Assembly (NCBI GenBank): GCA_025602915.1
Contig: JAHLJZ010000060.1
Location: 1 to 64,000, forward strand
Direction: 5' to 3'
DNA: 64,000 nucleotides
Source of the DNA: Paraphysoderma sedebokerense
Lineage: Eukaryota > Blastocladiomycota > Physodermatomycetes > Physodermatales > Physodermataceae
Position 1 is the stretch's first letter, and each line of letters starts with the position of its first letter. Below are positions 1 to 10,330 of this stretch, piece by piece. Both the position numbers and the translations under genes were made by a program. The notes below the pieces were generated by a model. The model was not told the origin of the DNA. It did not search any database and saw nothing but the letters and a program-made list of their open reading frames with translations.

Positions 1-719
1 CAATATGTACTGAGACGTATAACGTTTTCTTTAGTTAGAGACAAATTAGTATCAATTTTCACTTGTTAAAAATAGACTTTGTCTCTATATCCTCATTGGC
101 GACAATTCAACAAAAGTGACGCTGAACGACCGTTTGTTCCAGACTCACGCTCTTTTAAGCCGTTTTCTTAAGCACATAGATGTGACGGCTTAAATTACAT
201 TTTTTTAGAGTGATTTGTTCACTTATCAGCAACATTAGGAATTGCAACACAGCCCGAGATTATGTTTATCGTCTTCTTTATTGCTTTATTAGTATTCCAT
301 ATTATTTTTGACCACGGTTGCTTTATGGTTTAGATCTCCTATTTTGTGATGAGTTTGAGAATGACATTATCTTGAAGCTGAATATATCCCTCTGCTGCCG
401 CTCTCCGGATCTACGTATTCTTTGATTCCGTCCCAAATTGCTTTTCCCTATATAAAATTAATGGTTCACACATCGACTGTAACTTTTTATGGAAGGGTAA
501 AAAGTTAGAAGACAACGATCAGAATAATTATTCAGGGGTAATTTACTCAGTATATATTAAGATCCAGAGTACCACTCTTGAGACATGTGATACCTGTGTA
601 TCAAATGAAAAACGTTCCATTGAAGAATTAGAATTTTATTATCAACGGTATCACTTAGTGATTGGTAGACCATGACAATGCCTACTGTGAAACAAATGGT
701 AAAGGTATCGTACTCTCGT
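1..719. other. Intergenic, nothing recognised
   Basis: AT-rich stretch at the window edge. I see no open frame of useful length, no RNA gene and no repeat. It may be the flank of a gene lying outside the window. Confidence 0.5.
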
Positions 720-1280
720 TCATCTGTTAGTTAAAACTTTCATCGCCGGATGTCGCACGAAGTTTAACAGCAAGCAGTCTTTGCAAAGACGATGTTGTAA
801 CTCTGTCTCTGTAGCTTTGCAGTAAAAACGTCGAACAGGACTCCAACAATCTTCAGATCTGAAGTCTTGCGTGTTATCGATCACACTACATGCCCGTTGG
901 GCTGGCGGTTTATTACTTAAATCATAAACAGAATAAACGGCAAGCACGCATCCTGAGTAATTGCAATTGCTTACCCACTGAAAATTGATTGCTGCTCTTG
1001 TCGAGAGCAGATTTATGAGTTTCCTTTCAAGTCTTGAGGAGTCTAATATCATAAAAACCGACCGATGGACCGCATAATGTCCCTCAGCTGATGACATCTT
1101 TGCACAGAAGGGCCGGTTGCCAATCGATTCAATCAGGTAAAATGATAGCGATATATTGGGAACCTCTAAACGACCGGTAATAAATGCGACCCAGCCTACG
1201 CTGATCCCAAAATTTCGCAACTTTATACCACTCAGCGAATCTGACTGATGTTGAACCACATAGCCTACCACCGACGGCAC
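720..1280 (-). CDS. Uncertain ORF, 186 codons
   Basis: A single open frame of 186 codons with a mixed, Cys-containing composition. I recognise no domain, signal peptide or membrane segment. It lies alone upstream of the first clear gene and has no identifiable spliced partner exon. Its length is near the upper end of what chance gives at this base composition, so it could be a small unknown gene or a chance frame. Transcript evidence or a homolog would be needed to keep it. Confidence 0.2.
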   Translation of the reverse strand: MPSVVGYVVQHQSDSLSGIKLRNFGISVGWVAFITGRLEVPNISLSFYLIESIGNRPFCAKMSSAEGHYAVHRSVFMILDSSRLERKLINLLSTRAAINFQWVSNCNYSGCVLAVYSVYDLSNKPPAQRACSVIDNTQDFRSEDCWSPVRRFYCKATETELQHRLCKDCLLLNFVRHPAMKVLTNR

Positions 1281-1564
1281 CTTAGCCAGTCAAGGCCGGC
1301 ATCCAGATAAACATGCAACAGAGAACACACTAGAACACAGCTTCCCATTCAAGTATAAAGCTGTTCTCAATTTTTGATTTCAGACAAAGGAGGATGAGAA
1401 TGAATTCCCAGTGAAGGAAACGCGTTTGTTTTTGTGTGAACGAAAAAGGACAGCATTCATTTTCGGGCCGTCCGCCCTCCCACCCACTCCCACCCACCGA
1501 AAATTTAGATTCCATCCTCCATCATTGAGATCTCCTCTTTTCCTTTAACACAGATTAAGGTGCC

Positions 1565-2574
1565 ATGAATCCCGCCTCAACCAAAAAGCTTGTCTTGCAA
1601 GAGTCGCCCTCGAAACAAAAGCAAATCAAAGCAACTTCACCGACAAAGTTAGTACCTGCTGATGCTATCGACAGCTCCAAAGTCAATAAACAGGCAGCTG
1701 GTAACGTCCAAAAAGACCCTAAAGAAAATGTATTTGACTCGGCATCTGCTGCTGCTGCTGCTAAAGCCAAAGCGAAATTGAAATTCCCTCACTTTCCGTC
1801 CACCCACCCTCTCAACAAAGTTGATCGTCCAGGGTAAGTCTGTTTTTCATCGTCATTTATATGACCCCAATTCGGAAGTATCCGAAGATGGATTATGTTT
1901 GTCTTTTGAATATGCTTTCTCTTAGCGGATGATAATATTCTGGATTTGGCCTGCGCGAAATGGTTGGTGAATGATGATTTGACCACAACGAAAACTACTT
2001 CTATCAATGTTTTCTTCTGTATCATATTTTCTTTGAATGTCTGATGTTCTTTCCGCTGCAATTCACTGTGAATTTTTGTCGTGTTTAATATTTCGCTTCA
2101 GAAATTGGTTATTGGACATTTCCCTGAACAAAATTTACAACGAATTTGGAGATTTGAGTGTTCAAAATTGTTGGGATGGAGAAATTGTATCAGCTCTGCT
2201 AACCATCTATTCCTCCTGTCATCAAAGATTTATGTCACCGACCGATAAACTTGTCTCTCCTGTCACGAGGAAGATCCAGGCTAGGAAGTACGTCGTGTTA
2301 AATCTAATTCTTTCATTTTGATTTTTCATGTTGTATGGATTACTAAAAAGCACTCTGCTATTTGCCCCCTCGGATTAGACTTCATGCTGGGGCCAAAAAT
2401 CTTACTCCCCTTTTTGCCGCTTCCTTACAATCGAAAGCGGATGACAGTCCACCAAAAGATGAAAGAAAGGAAAAGAAAGGTGGAAAGAAAGCAGAAGTCC
2501 GAGATCAATCCGCCCAGATGCAAGAAAACAAAGACTGCCTTGAAAAGCAGATGGCGAAAGCGAATCTGCATTAG
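1565..2574 (+). CDS. Unknown Ala/Lys-rich protein, three exons
   Basis: Exons 1565-1833, 2102-2287 and 2379-2574 join in frame (phases 2 and 2) to give 216 residues. Residues 1-75 are low-complexity, with Lys, Ser, Pro and an Ala run. Residues 90-150 look folded: the segment starting DRPGNWLLDISLNKIYNEF and running to the Cys-His in TIYSSCHQRF has helix-like spacing and conserved-looking aromatics. The C-terminal 45 residues are again Lys/Glu-rich. No signal peptide or membrane segment is visible. I do not recognise the family. The first intron is long for this window (268 bp). The clean splice frames and the change of composition at exon borders make it a real gene in my view, but its function is unknown. 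Confidence 0.6.
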
Positions 2575-3147
2575 AATTTCATGGGTTACAGTGAAAACCA
2601 GCTTATAATGTTGGTAAGAATGGCTATTACAGCGAAGCGCATTACATAGCAGTCCTAACATTACAATTTTCTACAAGTAGCGTTTTCCTATTATTGGAGA
2701 CAATTGATGCAATTCTTCTCTCTTTCATTCTCCTGTCTGTATATACCGCCTCCATTCTGCTCGCCGTACCCCTAATCATAATATCAACAATGCCCGAATA
2801 ACATGAAAGATTGCGTGATTCGATGAACAGAATCTTTGCCTTCCGTTTCTCTAGAAGAATTCAAGTGGACGTCGAGGACCTGATGTATCGTTGGAATTGA
2901 AGTCTGTATATATACTTAATAAACCGAGTTGTTTCGTCGTCTGGAATATCTTGGTTTTTACATGTTCAGTCACAGTCCAGTTCATTTCAGGTTCTACTGC
3001 ACAAACTTATACATCATATGGGCGACAACATTTGTGTCATTTCCAGTTAACGATGGAAACTTTTTAGATACTTTACAGCAAGAGTAATCCAATGAATTAC
3101 AAATCGTATAATACATGGGCAAGCGATGCCAACAACGATGAGTCGCG
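2575..3147. other. Intergenic between convergent genes
   Basis: Shared 3' flank of the unknown gene on plus and the STIMATE-like gene on minus. An AATAAA-type poly(A) signal lies at about 2918 on plus. Nothing else is recognised. Confidence 0.5.
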
Positions 3148-4979
3148 TTAAGGAGAGTATTTGTTTATATCTTTCGAATGTGACCTCGAATGACCTCGGC
3201 TATGGCTGCTAGAATCCCTTGAAAAATCCTTCGAATGACCTCTTGAATGTCCACCTTTAGCATATTCTTTACTGTGTTGTCTCGAATGACCCCCTCTACT
3301 CTCGCTGACTAAATTACTGTCGTTTCCGGAATCCATAGCTAGGAAGTTTGATGTAATGGGCGTAGATGACGATTTACTCATTCTCTGCCCTGGATTGCCT
3401 TCATCTGACTTTCGAGAACCCTGAGATTGATCCAAACGTCTTTCTATCGACCTTGGTCGTGGTATCCTTTTGCTCTCTCTTCCGCGACGATTCTCCTCCT
3501 CTTCGTCGCTCAAGGACTTTCTCACGACCACATCATCCAAATCATACATATCCTCTTCAATGCTGTCACCTATAAAATTGCTCCGATGATTTCTACGATT
3601 TCCTGTTCCCCCAATGAACTCTCTGTTTACGCCAGTTCCAATCCCAATTGCAGGACTCGGGTGTCCTGATGCACTCCCCACGCTGCCACTAGAGCTAACA
3701 CTAACACTGATATATTTATCGCCCCCGAACTGTCGCGTCTTACGAGTCTGATCTTTTTTAGACTTTGAATTTAATATCAATTTCTCTTGGTCGCTATCAA
3801 TTGGATTGCTATCAAGATCGGAATCATCATCATAAGTATTACCATTGTGAATGAGAATTACATTCGGATCATCGGATGAAGCGAAGACACCAAGGAGGTC
3901 GTCATTTTTGGGATCATCGTCTGCGTGCAATTGATGTTCTTTGGCTTTTATAACTGAATCAATTAGCCAGAATTGAATAACTAGAATAGCATAATGAGTT
4001 AATGCAACGGTCATTAGAAACATTGAGAGAAGATTGCGCAAACCATTCATAATCAAGGGAAAAATTAACATCACAAAAACGACCTCGCTCTTGGGATTTT
4101 TAAACGGACTCAGAATCCACTTCCCTACTTTCTCCACCCACGGAAATACAGTGAAAATAATAATGACGCAGACTTTCACCATAAATAAACAACTCGAAAA
4201 TAGGATAGTTTGCTTTAACCACACAATCAGCTTCGGTGGATTTCCATAGTACCCAGATTCAAAATCGCGAAGTTGAAACCGGTTTATGATTCGATGAGAT
4301 AGTCTTAAAAAGAGAAAAAGGAAATATACTCCAATGGTTGTGTCGATGCCGACGTTGAGAAAATACCTATGAGTTTTGAATGCATGATTTGAAGAGCCGA
4401 AAGATTAAAGATAGAATTTTGAAATACGGAGAACTCCAGGAGAATGCGTACCACACACATGGATTTCCAGTTTCTTTACTATGCCCTCCTGCTATCAAAC
4501 TCACAATGACATTAAGTCCATGTACGAATGCCCCCCCAAAAGCTTGTTTCGATGCATCAAAGCACCTGCACTCCACGGTATCGAAAGTTAGAATACAATG
4601 ATACTGGAGTGTAATAATCAATATTGAAAGTCACCATATTAAAAACGGTCGTCGGGGTTTCTCCCTATGTCGCTTAACTGTAGTGAGCGAAAAATGAAAG
4701 AGAGAAGCAGTGAATTCAGAAGGGTGCTCAGAGCGGGTTGTCTTATGACTTATGCCGACGTCACCTCTGCTGGAAATATATCAGCAGTTTTTGCTTTTCG
4801 GCAAATACAATAACACACAAATTGGGATAGTAACTGCTGAAAGGGAACATACTCAATAAGCTACTTAATGCGATGACGGCGAGGAGCAGCTGAACCCCGA
4901 CAGCAAAATTATCCATTAGCTGACATGGTATATCATCTGAGTCAGCTCGTTTCGACAGTATGTAGGAGGAAGAGGACAT
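3148..4979 (-). CDS. STIMATE/TMEM110-like membrane protein
   Basis: Five exons on minus (4979-4853, 4677-4635, 4565-4452, 4366-4044, 3980-3148) give 479 residues with every phase agreeing. The family (animal STIMATE/TMEM110, yeast YPL162C) consists of polytopic ER or vacuole membrane proteins; the animal member modulates STIM1 at ER-plasma membrane contacts. The signature blocks are all present: FLIWCFDASKQAF, then FVHGLNV, NPCVWYFLNVGIDTTIG, RFQLRDFESGYYG, WLKQ, and the closing FPLIMNVIQFWLIDSVIK. About five hydrophobic segments precede residue 250. The following 230 residues are an acidic and Ser-rich cytosolic-type tail, much longer than in animals, ending in repeated GHSR/HSKD units. STIM itself is an animal protein, so the partner here is unknown. 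The 69-bp intron 2 was placed from the CTAAC branch site and the rejoined family motif. Confidence 0.88.
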
Positions 4980-5355
4980 TCTGAGAGAGAAGGTGGCATA
5001 TATGTTATCGCTTCATAAAATTGATGATGCAATGTGGGGTGACGATAACTCGAACTTGAAGCAAAATGTGGGAGTGAGATCAATCCTCTCGACCTCAGAG
5101 CTTCATAGTCATATCGTTATCGACATTCAAACTACTTGCATGTGCTTATCAACCCTACTCCATTGATCAATAGCCATGATTGCGGTCATCTTTATTGTAT
5201 AATCTACTGATTCTCATTTATCAGTGGACTCCGCTCCGTCGTCTCGTCTCTATATAGCTGTCAGAGACTCGGAAGCCAGAACAACTCCTCTCTTGTTTCC
5301 CGGCCAACTCTATTTCGTTGTATCACATATACGACATTCCGAATCAAAGTTTTCC
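4980..5355. other. Divergent promoter region
   Basis: A 376-bp region separates the STIMATE-like gene (minus) from the mitochondrial rescue factor (plus), so both promoters must lie here or in flanking exons. I see no clear TATA box. Confidence 0.4.
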
Positions 5356-6081
5356 ATGTCACTTAAACTCACTATAGTGAGATTACAAGCTGCCTTTACC
5401 ACTTTTGAATCTTTGACGTCACGTCGCTTCCCTTCTCTTTCATTTCAGAACAGAATATACTCCAAATCGGGCCATTGGCCAAACGTTCATCAGAATTTAT
5501 ATTTTACCGACTTTTCTGGAAACAAGAAGCTGGATAATGGCATCATTAAAGAAAAATCTGACGACAGGATTAACTGCGAAGGTAGCAACGGATCAATAGA
5601 TAAGCTTCTCGATCGTAAACCTATAAAAATCGACATAAAAGACGAGGACCTCGAGGAGAAATTTGTTAGGGGGTCGGGCAAAGGTGGGCAAAAAATCAAT
5701 AAAGTATGTCATTAGAGTTCAACAGCTCTGTTGAATCTTACTAAATTCATCAGCATAGACCAGCAATTGCGTAGATCTAAAGCACATCCCTACCGGCATT
5801 CGGGTTACGGTAAGTTCTCCAATCGCACTTACGGCACCCTTATGTGGTTTTTCTCACACTTCAAACATGCACAGTGTCAAGCTACTCGCTCACTAGCCGA
5901 TAACCGGCGAATTGCGCGAAAGCAACTTCTTCTCAAGTTAGATCTACATTATAATGGTGACTTGTCAAAAACCGCCAAAAAAATACAGAAAATACAACGG
6001 CAGAAATCAAAAAGACGAAAGAGGGCGAATGAAAAGTACGGTGGAAACATTATTGTAGACGGCGGCGGCGGAGAAAACTGA
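5356..6081 (+). CDS. Mitochondrial release-factor-like ribosome rescue protein (MTRFR/C12orf65, Rso55 type)
   Basis: Exons 5356-5703, 5759-5809 and 5875-6081 join at phase 0 into 201 residues. The class I release-factor GGQ motif is at residues 110-112 (GSGKGGQKINK), followed by TSNCVDLKHIPTGIRV, then TCQATRSLADNRRIA and a Lys/Arg-rich C-terminal helix. This is the MTRFR (C12orf65) arrangement: a catalytic GGQ domain with no codon-recognition domain. Family members release nascent peptide from stalled mitochondrial ribosomes or peptidyl-tRNA. The N-terminus (residues 1-40) is Arg/Ser-rich without acids, as in a mitochondrial presequence. An in-frame GTG lies upstream at 5224, but the ATG at 5356 gives the better presequence. 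The second exon is only 51 bp, and both introns (55 and 65 bp) are among the shortest here. Confidence 0.9.
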
Positions 6082-7059
6082 GGAAAGGGAGGATATCTCA
6101 GGTTGAAAGCTGATAATGAAATAACAAAGGACTTCCAGGTGGCTATTTGATGAGATAAATGAGTAAAAAGTTGATTTGCATTAGATCTTAGAGATACAAT
6201 ATATACAACAAGAGCGATATGCTGCAATTATATTGCGAGGATTAGTCTCAAGTCACAGATGTAATGACAATGGAGTTAAAGAAGAACTCAAATTACCCCC
6301 GAGGTTTGCATATATATCTTCACTATCGAATAACTCCAACTATTTGATTTGCATAATATACGTCACTCTCCTTATGTCGGTTGGATTGGGATTTTAACTT
6401 CTAAATGTCGACGCATAGTCTCGTCGAAACGGCGCGATCTTCATGAGGCAGCTCGAAGCACTTTCGTATATAGATGCAGTTTCCGACATCTGTAGTGCTT
6501 TTAACTTCGGCCGCTCAGAGACAAAACAGCTACGGCTACTACAACGGCACCTTAGTAGCGATGAAGATACTCCCAGTAATGTGGGGAGGAAGAGCGAAAA
6601 GCTGTCGGAGTCGGCCGAGCTCAGCTGGTGATTTGTCTCCTCGAAAAAATGCCATTCACGTCGCTGGTGTCCATCCCTCGTTCCATCGCTTTTCTATCCT
6701 CATCTCTCATTTCCCAAATTTCCAATTTAACAGGTAATTCACAGCAATTACGGCAGAGGTGATTATTCTTTTTTGCTGATGTGCTTTTGACCAATTGGAG
6801 TTGAGTTTGGTCGGTTCTGAGCAGCCCCATGTGCTCGTATGTCGGCTCACTTTATCTGCACGCAACCCGACATATCCCCATTCATTTCATGTGCTAGGTC
6901 TTAAATTTTTGTAGCCTCATCTCTAACTTATCTCTTATAGTTTAATTTGTCGACTTTTTCACAGCAAGATTTTACTGTTGCCTATTCCTGAGCCACCATC
7001 CGAAATTCGGAATTCGAGATTAATTTCGCTATCTCCCATTTCTGAATTAGACTATTAAC
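6082..7059. other. Intergenic, about 1 kb, short ORFs only
   Basis: Contains 3' flank of the rescue factor and 5' flank of the VASP gene. Short overlapping frames at about 6443-6830 lack similarity I can recognise. The pyrimidine-rich stretch just before 7060 looks like a 5' leader. Confidence 0.4.
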
Positions 7060-9369
7060 ATGGCAGAAGTCTCAGTTGGGAAAGGATACGCTCAAGTATT
7101 AAAGGTGGACGGAGGAGGTTGGGCCCCGCAGGGAGGTGTTGCACTGCTTCAGGTGTACCACAACACATCCACCAACACTTATCGAGCTGTTGGAATGGAC
7201 TCGAGCAGAACGGTAGTTTTGAACGCAGCCATACATGCGGGTTTGAACTATAAGGCTGCCAGTCCCACATTTCATCAATGGCAAGATCCAAAAGGAGTCT
7301 ATGGATTCAACTTTAAAAGTGCTGGTAAGTGCTATGGCAACACAATGTGTCTGTTATAACACGCCTGGCGTTGTGACGGGTGTTCTGGGCAGATTTATGC
7401 TAACCGGTGCTTTTCATTTACCCGCTCTGATTCTCAATGTTTTCTGCTATCAAATTACTTACAACTGTCAGATGATGCTACCTCTTTCCAAGAGGCAGTT
7501 CAAAAAGCGATGAATCCAGGGAGACCTGCCGCTGCGCCTCGTCCACCTGCGATAAGTGCGGTTTCGGCATCACCAGTTGCTCCAACACCCCCTCCAGCAC
7601 CTTCTTCACCTAGTGTTGCGCCACCACCAGGTTCGTAAATCTTGGTGTTTAGTTACGTTCAATTACTGAAGAAGACGAGACGCACTGTCGTGCCTCCTTA
7701 TTATTGACTAATCTGTTCGGGTTCTAAATTTCACAGCTCCAGCTGCACCTGCTGCCCCTCCCCCACCCAGTGCCGGCGGCGCACCAAGACCACCACCAGG
7801 TTAGTACTGTGAGAACTTTATTTCTTTATGTACCTGTTGTATCAGAAGATAGTCTTGCCCTTCAAGATGTTGCAATTGAACAGTTTTCATTGGTTTCTTT
7901 TATTATAATTAGCCCCAGCTGCTCCAGCTGCCCCGCCAGCTCCACCTGCGCCGGCTGCTCCTGCAGCACCACCACCACCACCGTCCGGCGGTGGACCTCC
8001 ACCCCCACCACCTCCAGGTTAGTGTTATTTTTTAATCTTTTAAATTCCCGATACACAGGGATAAACAACATATACTTCCTTGCATAATGATTTGGGTCGA
8101 CTATTTACACTCTAATATTCCTTTGTAGGTCCTCCATCGGCTCCAAGACCGCCTGCGCCTCCATCATCTTCGTCCGACGGTATGTGATTGCCCGTCTACT
8201 ATTTCTCCTACAATGTATTTACTTTTAAATCTTGCCAAATCGCCGGTTTGGAATATACTTCTATTCTTAGATGATTCGCCCTCCTCGGGTAATCCCTTAG
8301 CTGCCGCTCTCGCTGCTGCAAAATTAAAGAGAGCAGCCAATGCAGCGAATTCTCCGGCTCCGTCTTCACCAGCTCCGCCAGCAGCGGCACCGGAAGCACC
8401 CGCTCCCAAGAAAGCAGGCGGCGGAATGTCAATGGTAGGCTTTCTAATCGTTCCCAATTATGTGATTCGGCGAATAATAGTGTTCTTTCTATCCTGTCCT
8501 ACTGCCATTTAAATCAAACTTGATTGGTCTGCGTACATATCAATCCCTGCATCTCTAGATGGAGGAAATGGCAGCGCGACTCTCAAAAAAAGGCGGCGGT
8601 GCCGGTGGTGCTGGCGGTTCGGTTCGTAACAATCCCCCGCCAAAGGAAGATCCACCAGCAGAATCGACGGATTCGAGCTCAGAGTCAACATCTGGGAAAA
8701 TTTTACCACCCCCTGCGAGAGCCATGCCTTCTCCACCACAACCACCTGCTCCATCACCCCCTTCCGCGCCACAGAGAGCTACTCCGGCTCCACCACAGCC
8801 TGCTGTAAGTGCCCCGACACCCCCACAACCGCCTTCTGCACAATCCGGTGGTACAATCGGAAAAAACAGCGCAGCTATCAGGTAAAATGTTCCATTCGCT
8901 GCACAGCTGCCGACATCATCTTAACTAAACGCATTTATTTCTTGTACACTTTATCGTTATCTGTCAATATTTATCTTTAAAAAGTGCGGTCCTTCGGAAA
9001 ATGGGACAAAAAGAAGACTCAGCGCCAGCATCCGAAGATACTGTGCCAGCACTTCCAAGAATATCCAACGCGGGTGGAACTATGCGAGGACTCGGTAACC
9101 AACCTGGAAGTATCGGTAAATCAAGCGGCATCGGGTTGCTACTGGAGAAAGAATCATCCTTCACCAATGAAGATGAATTCAGGAGTAAAAGTGGAAGCAT
9201 CAGTTCTACTCACGGTAGTGCTGGACTGTTTGGAAACGGAAATACCGGCATGACAAACGAAATGTTTGAGAAATTGAAGGCCGAGGTTGTAGCGGCTGTC
9301 AGGGATGAATTGAAGAATTTTAAAAGTGAAATTTTAAGTGCACTTAATGGTAGTAAATCACAGTGGTAG
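7060..9369 (+). CDS. Ena/VASP-family actin polymerase
   Basis: Eight exons (7060-7324, 7472-7630, 7737-7799, 7913-8017, 8129-8179, 8271-8434, 8559-8881, 8985-9369) give 504 residues. The Ena/VASP parts are in the right order. There is an EVH1 domain at 1-106 (LLQVYHN, then VLNAAIHAGLNY, SPTFHQWQDPKGVYGFNF). A proline-rich centre follows at about 110-215. A G-actin-binding helix lies near 220-238 (LAAALAAAKLKRA) and an F-actin-binding block near 270-283 (MEEMAARLSKK). A C-terminal tetramerisation coiled coil covers about 470-504 (MFEKLKAEVVAAVRDELK). Such proteins elongate actin filaments at filopodial and lamellipodial tips, with profilin-actin held on the proline tract. The EVH1 position matching VASP Tyr16 reads as Val, while the Trp and Phe partners are kept, so ligand choice may differ. 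Four polyproline introns are all phase 1. Confidence 0.93.
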
Positions 9370-10330
9370 ATTGCAGTTTCGCGTGCAGTGACCCTAGTGA
9401 ATTTTTCAACCCTGTCATTCTTTAATTTATAGTTTTCGATGAAAGCGGGGCGAGAAGACTCCTTGATTAAATTTTGTATTAGAAATAAGACTAGTCATGT
9501 ATTTATTTAAAGTTGAATGCCAAATCATTGAAGATAACGGTGGTGTAAACCTGCTCTTCGCTGAACGGCTTTTCTGGATTTAATGTAAAACAATATAATT
9601 CGAGATTAAGTGCTTTCTTTTGACCTTGTTTCCCTTGGCATTGCGCGCTCAATGCAGGAAAAATGGGGCTCCATATTCAGAATTATGCATGTATTATTGG
9701 GCAATTCACCCGGAATACGTGAAAGTTGCGGATGTACGATGATAACTTGATCTATCTGTAGCCATTGAGTGAGCAGTTAGTTACATGCTCCTATTATGAT
9801 TTATTCACGCAACGATGAGATGACAATTTCGATGTTCTCTTACTTAAAGCTATATCATTTGGCAAGTAGAATCATTCCGAATTTTATGCAACCTATTCCT
9901 ACACTTTCTATACTAAATTCTTTTAATCTCACAGGGATCGGCTCGATACCGCAGTAGATCGGTGCCGATTTTGAGGTTTGGGATGAAGTCATTGGACATT
10001 CCTCCTTAATAACAAACGAACTAGTCTCAGATGAATAACAATAAAAAGAAATAACTGCTGAAACGATCAGATTCCCCGCTAAATGGAAACAGTACTCAAT
10101 CTCAAATTGGTCCCTGTCTAAGCCCATCCAAGTTTGACTCAGTCACACTTATTTCAATCGGAAGCGCATTATATTCTGCAGACTGAATGGGCAGTGCGGC
10201 ACGACACGGCTAACGAACAATGAATTCCAACTTCAACTCAGGATGACAGGGCCGTGTTGGCTTAGGCGGATAAACCCAGAAAGAGCCAGATTCGTTGATT
10301 AGAAGACAACTGAAGAACGTACGACAGAAA
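9370..10330. other. Intergenic between convergent genes; one weak minus ORF
   Basis: Shared 3' region of VASP (plus) and the CDK8-like kinase (minus). A 90-codon minus frame at 9855-10127 with one hydrophobic stretch is the only ORF. I cannot join it to the kinase and do not recognise it. Confidence 0.4.

Noticed and set aside
6474-6640. Frame with NGTLVAMKIL resembling a kinase glycine-loop/VAIK region
   Set aside because: No glycine loop, no downstream kinase motifs, and the match is too short.
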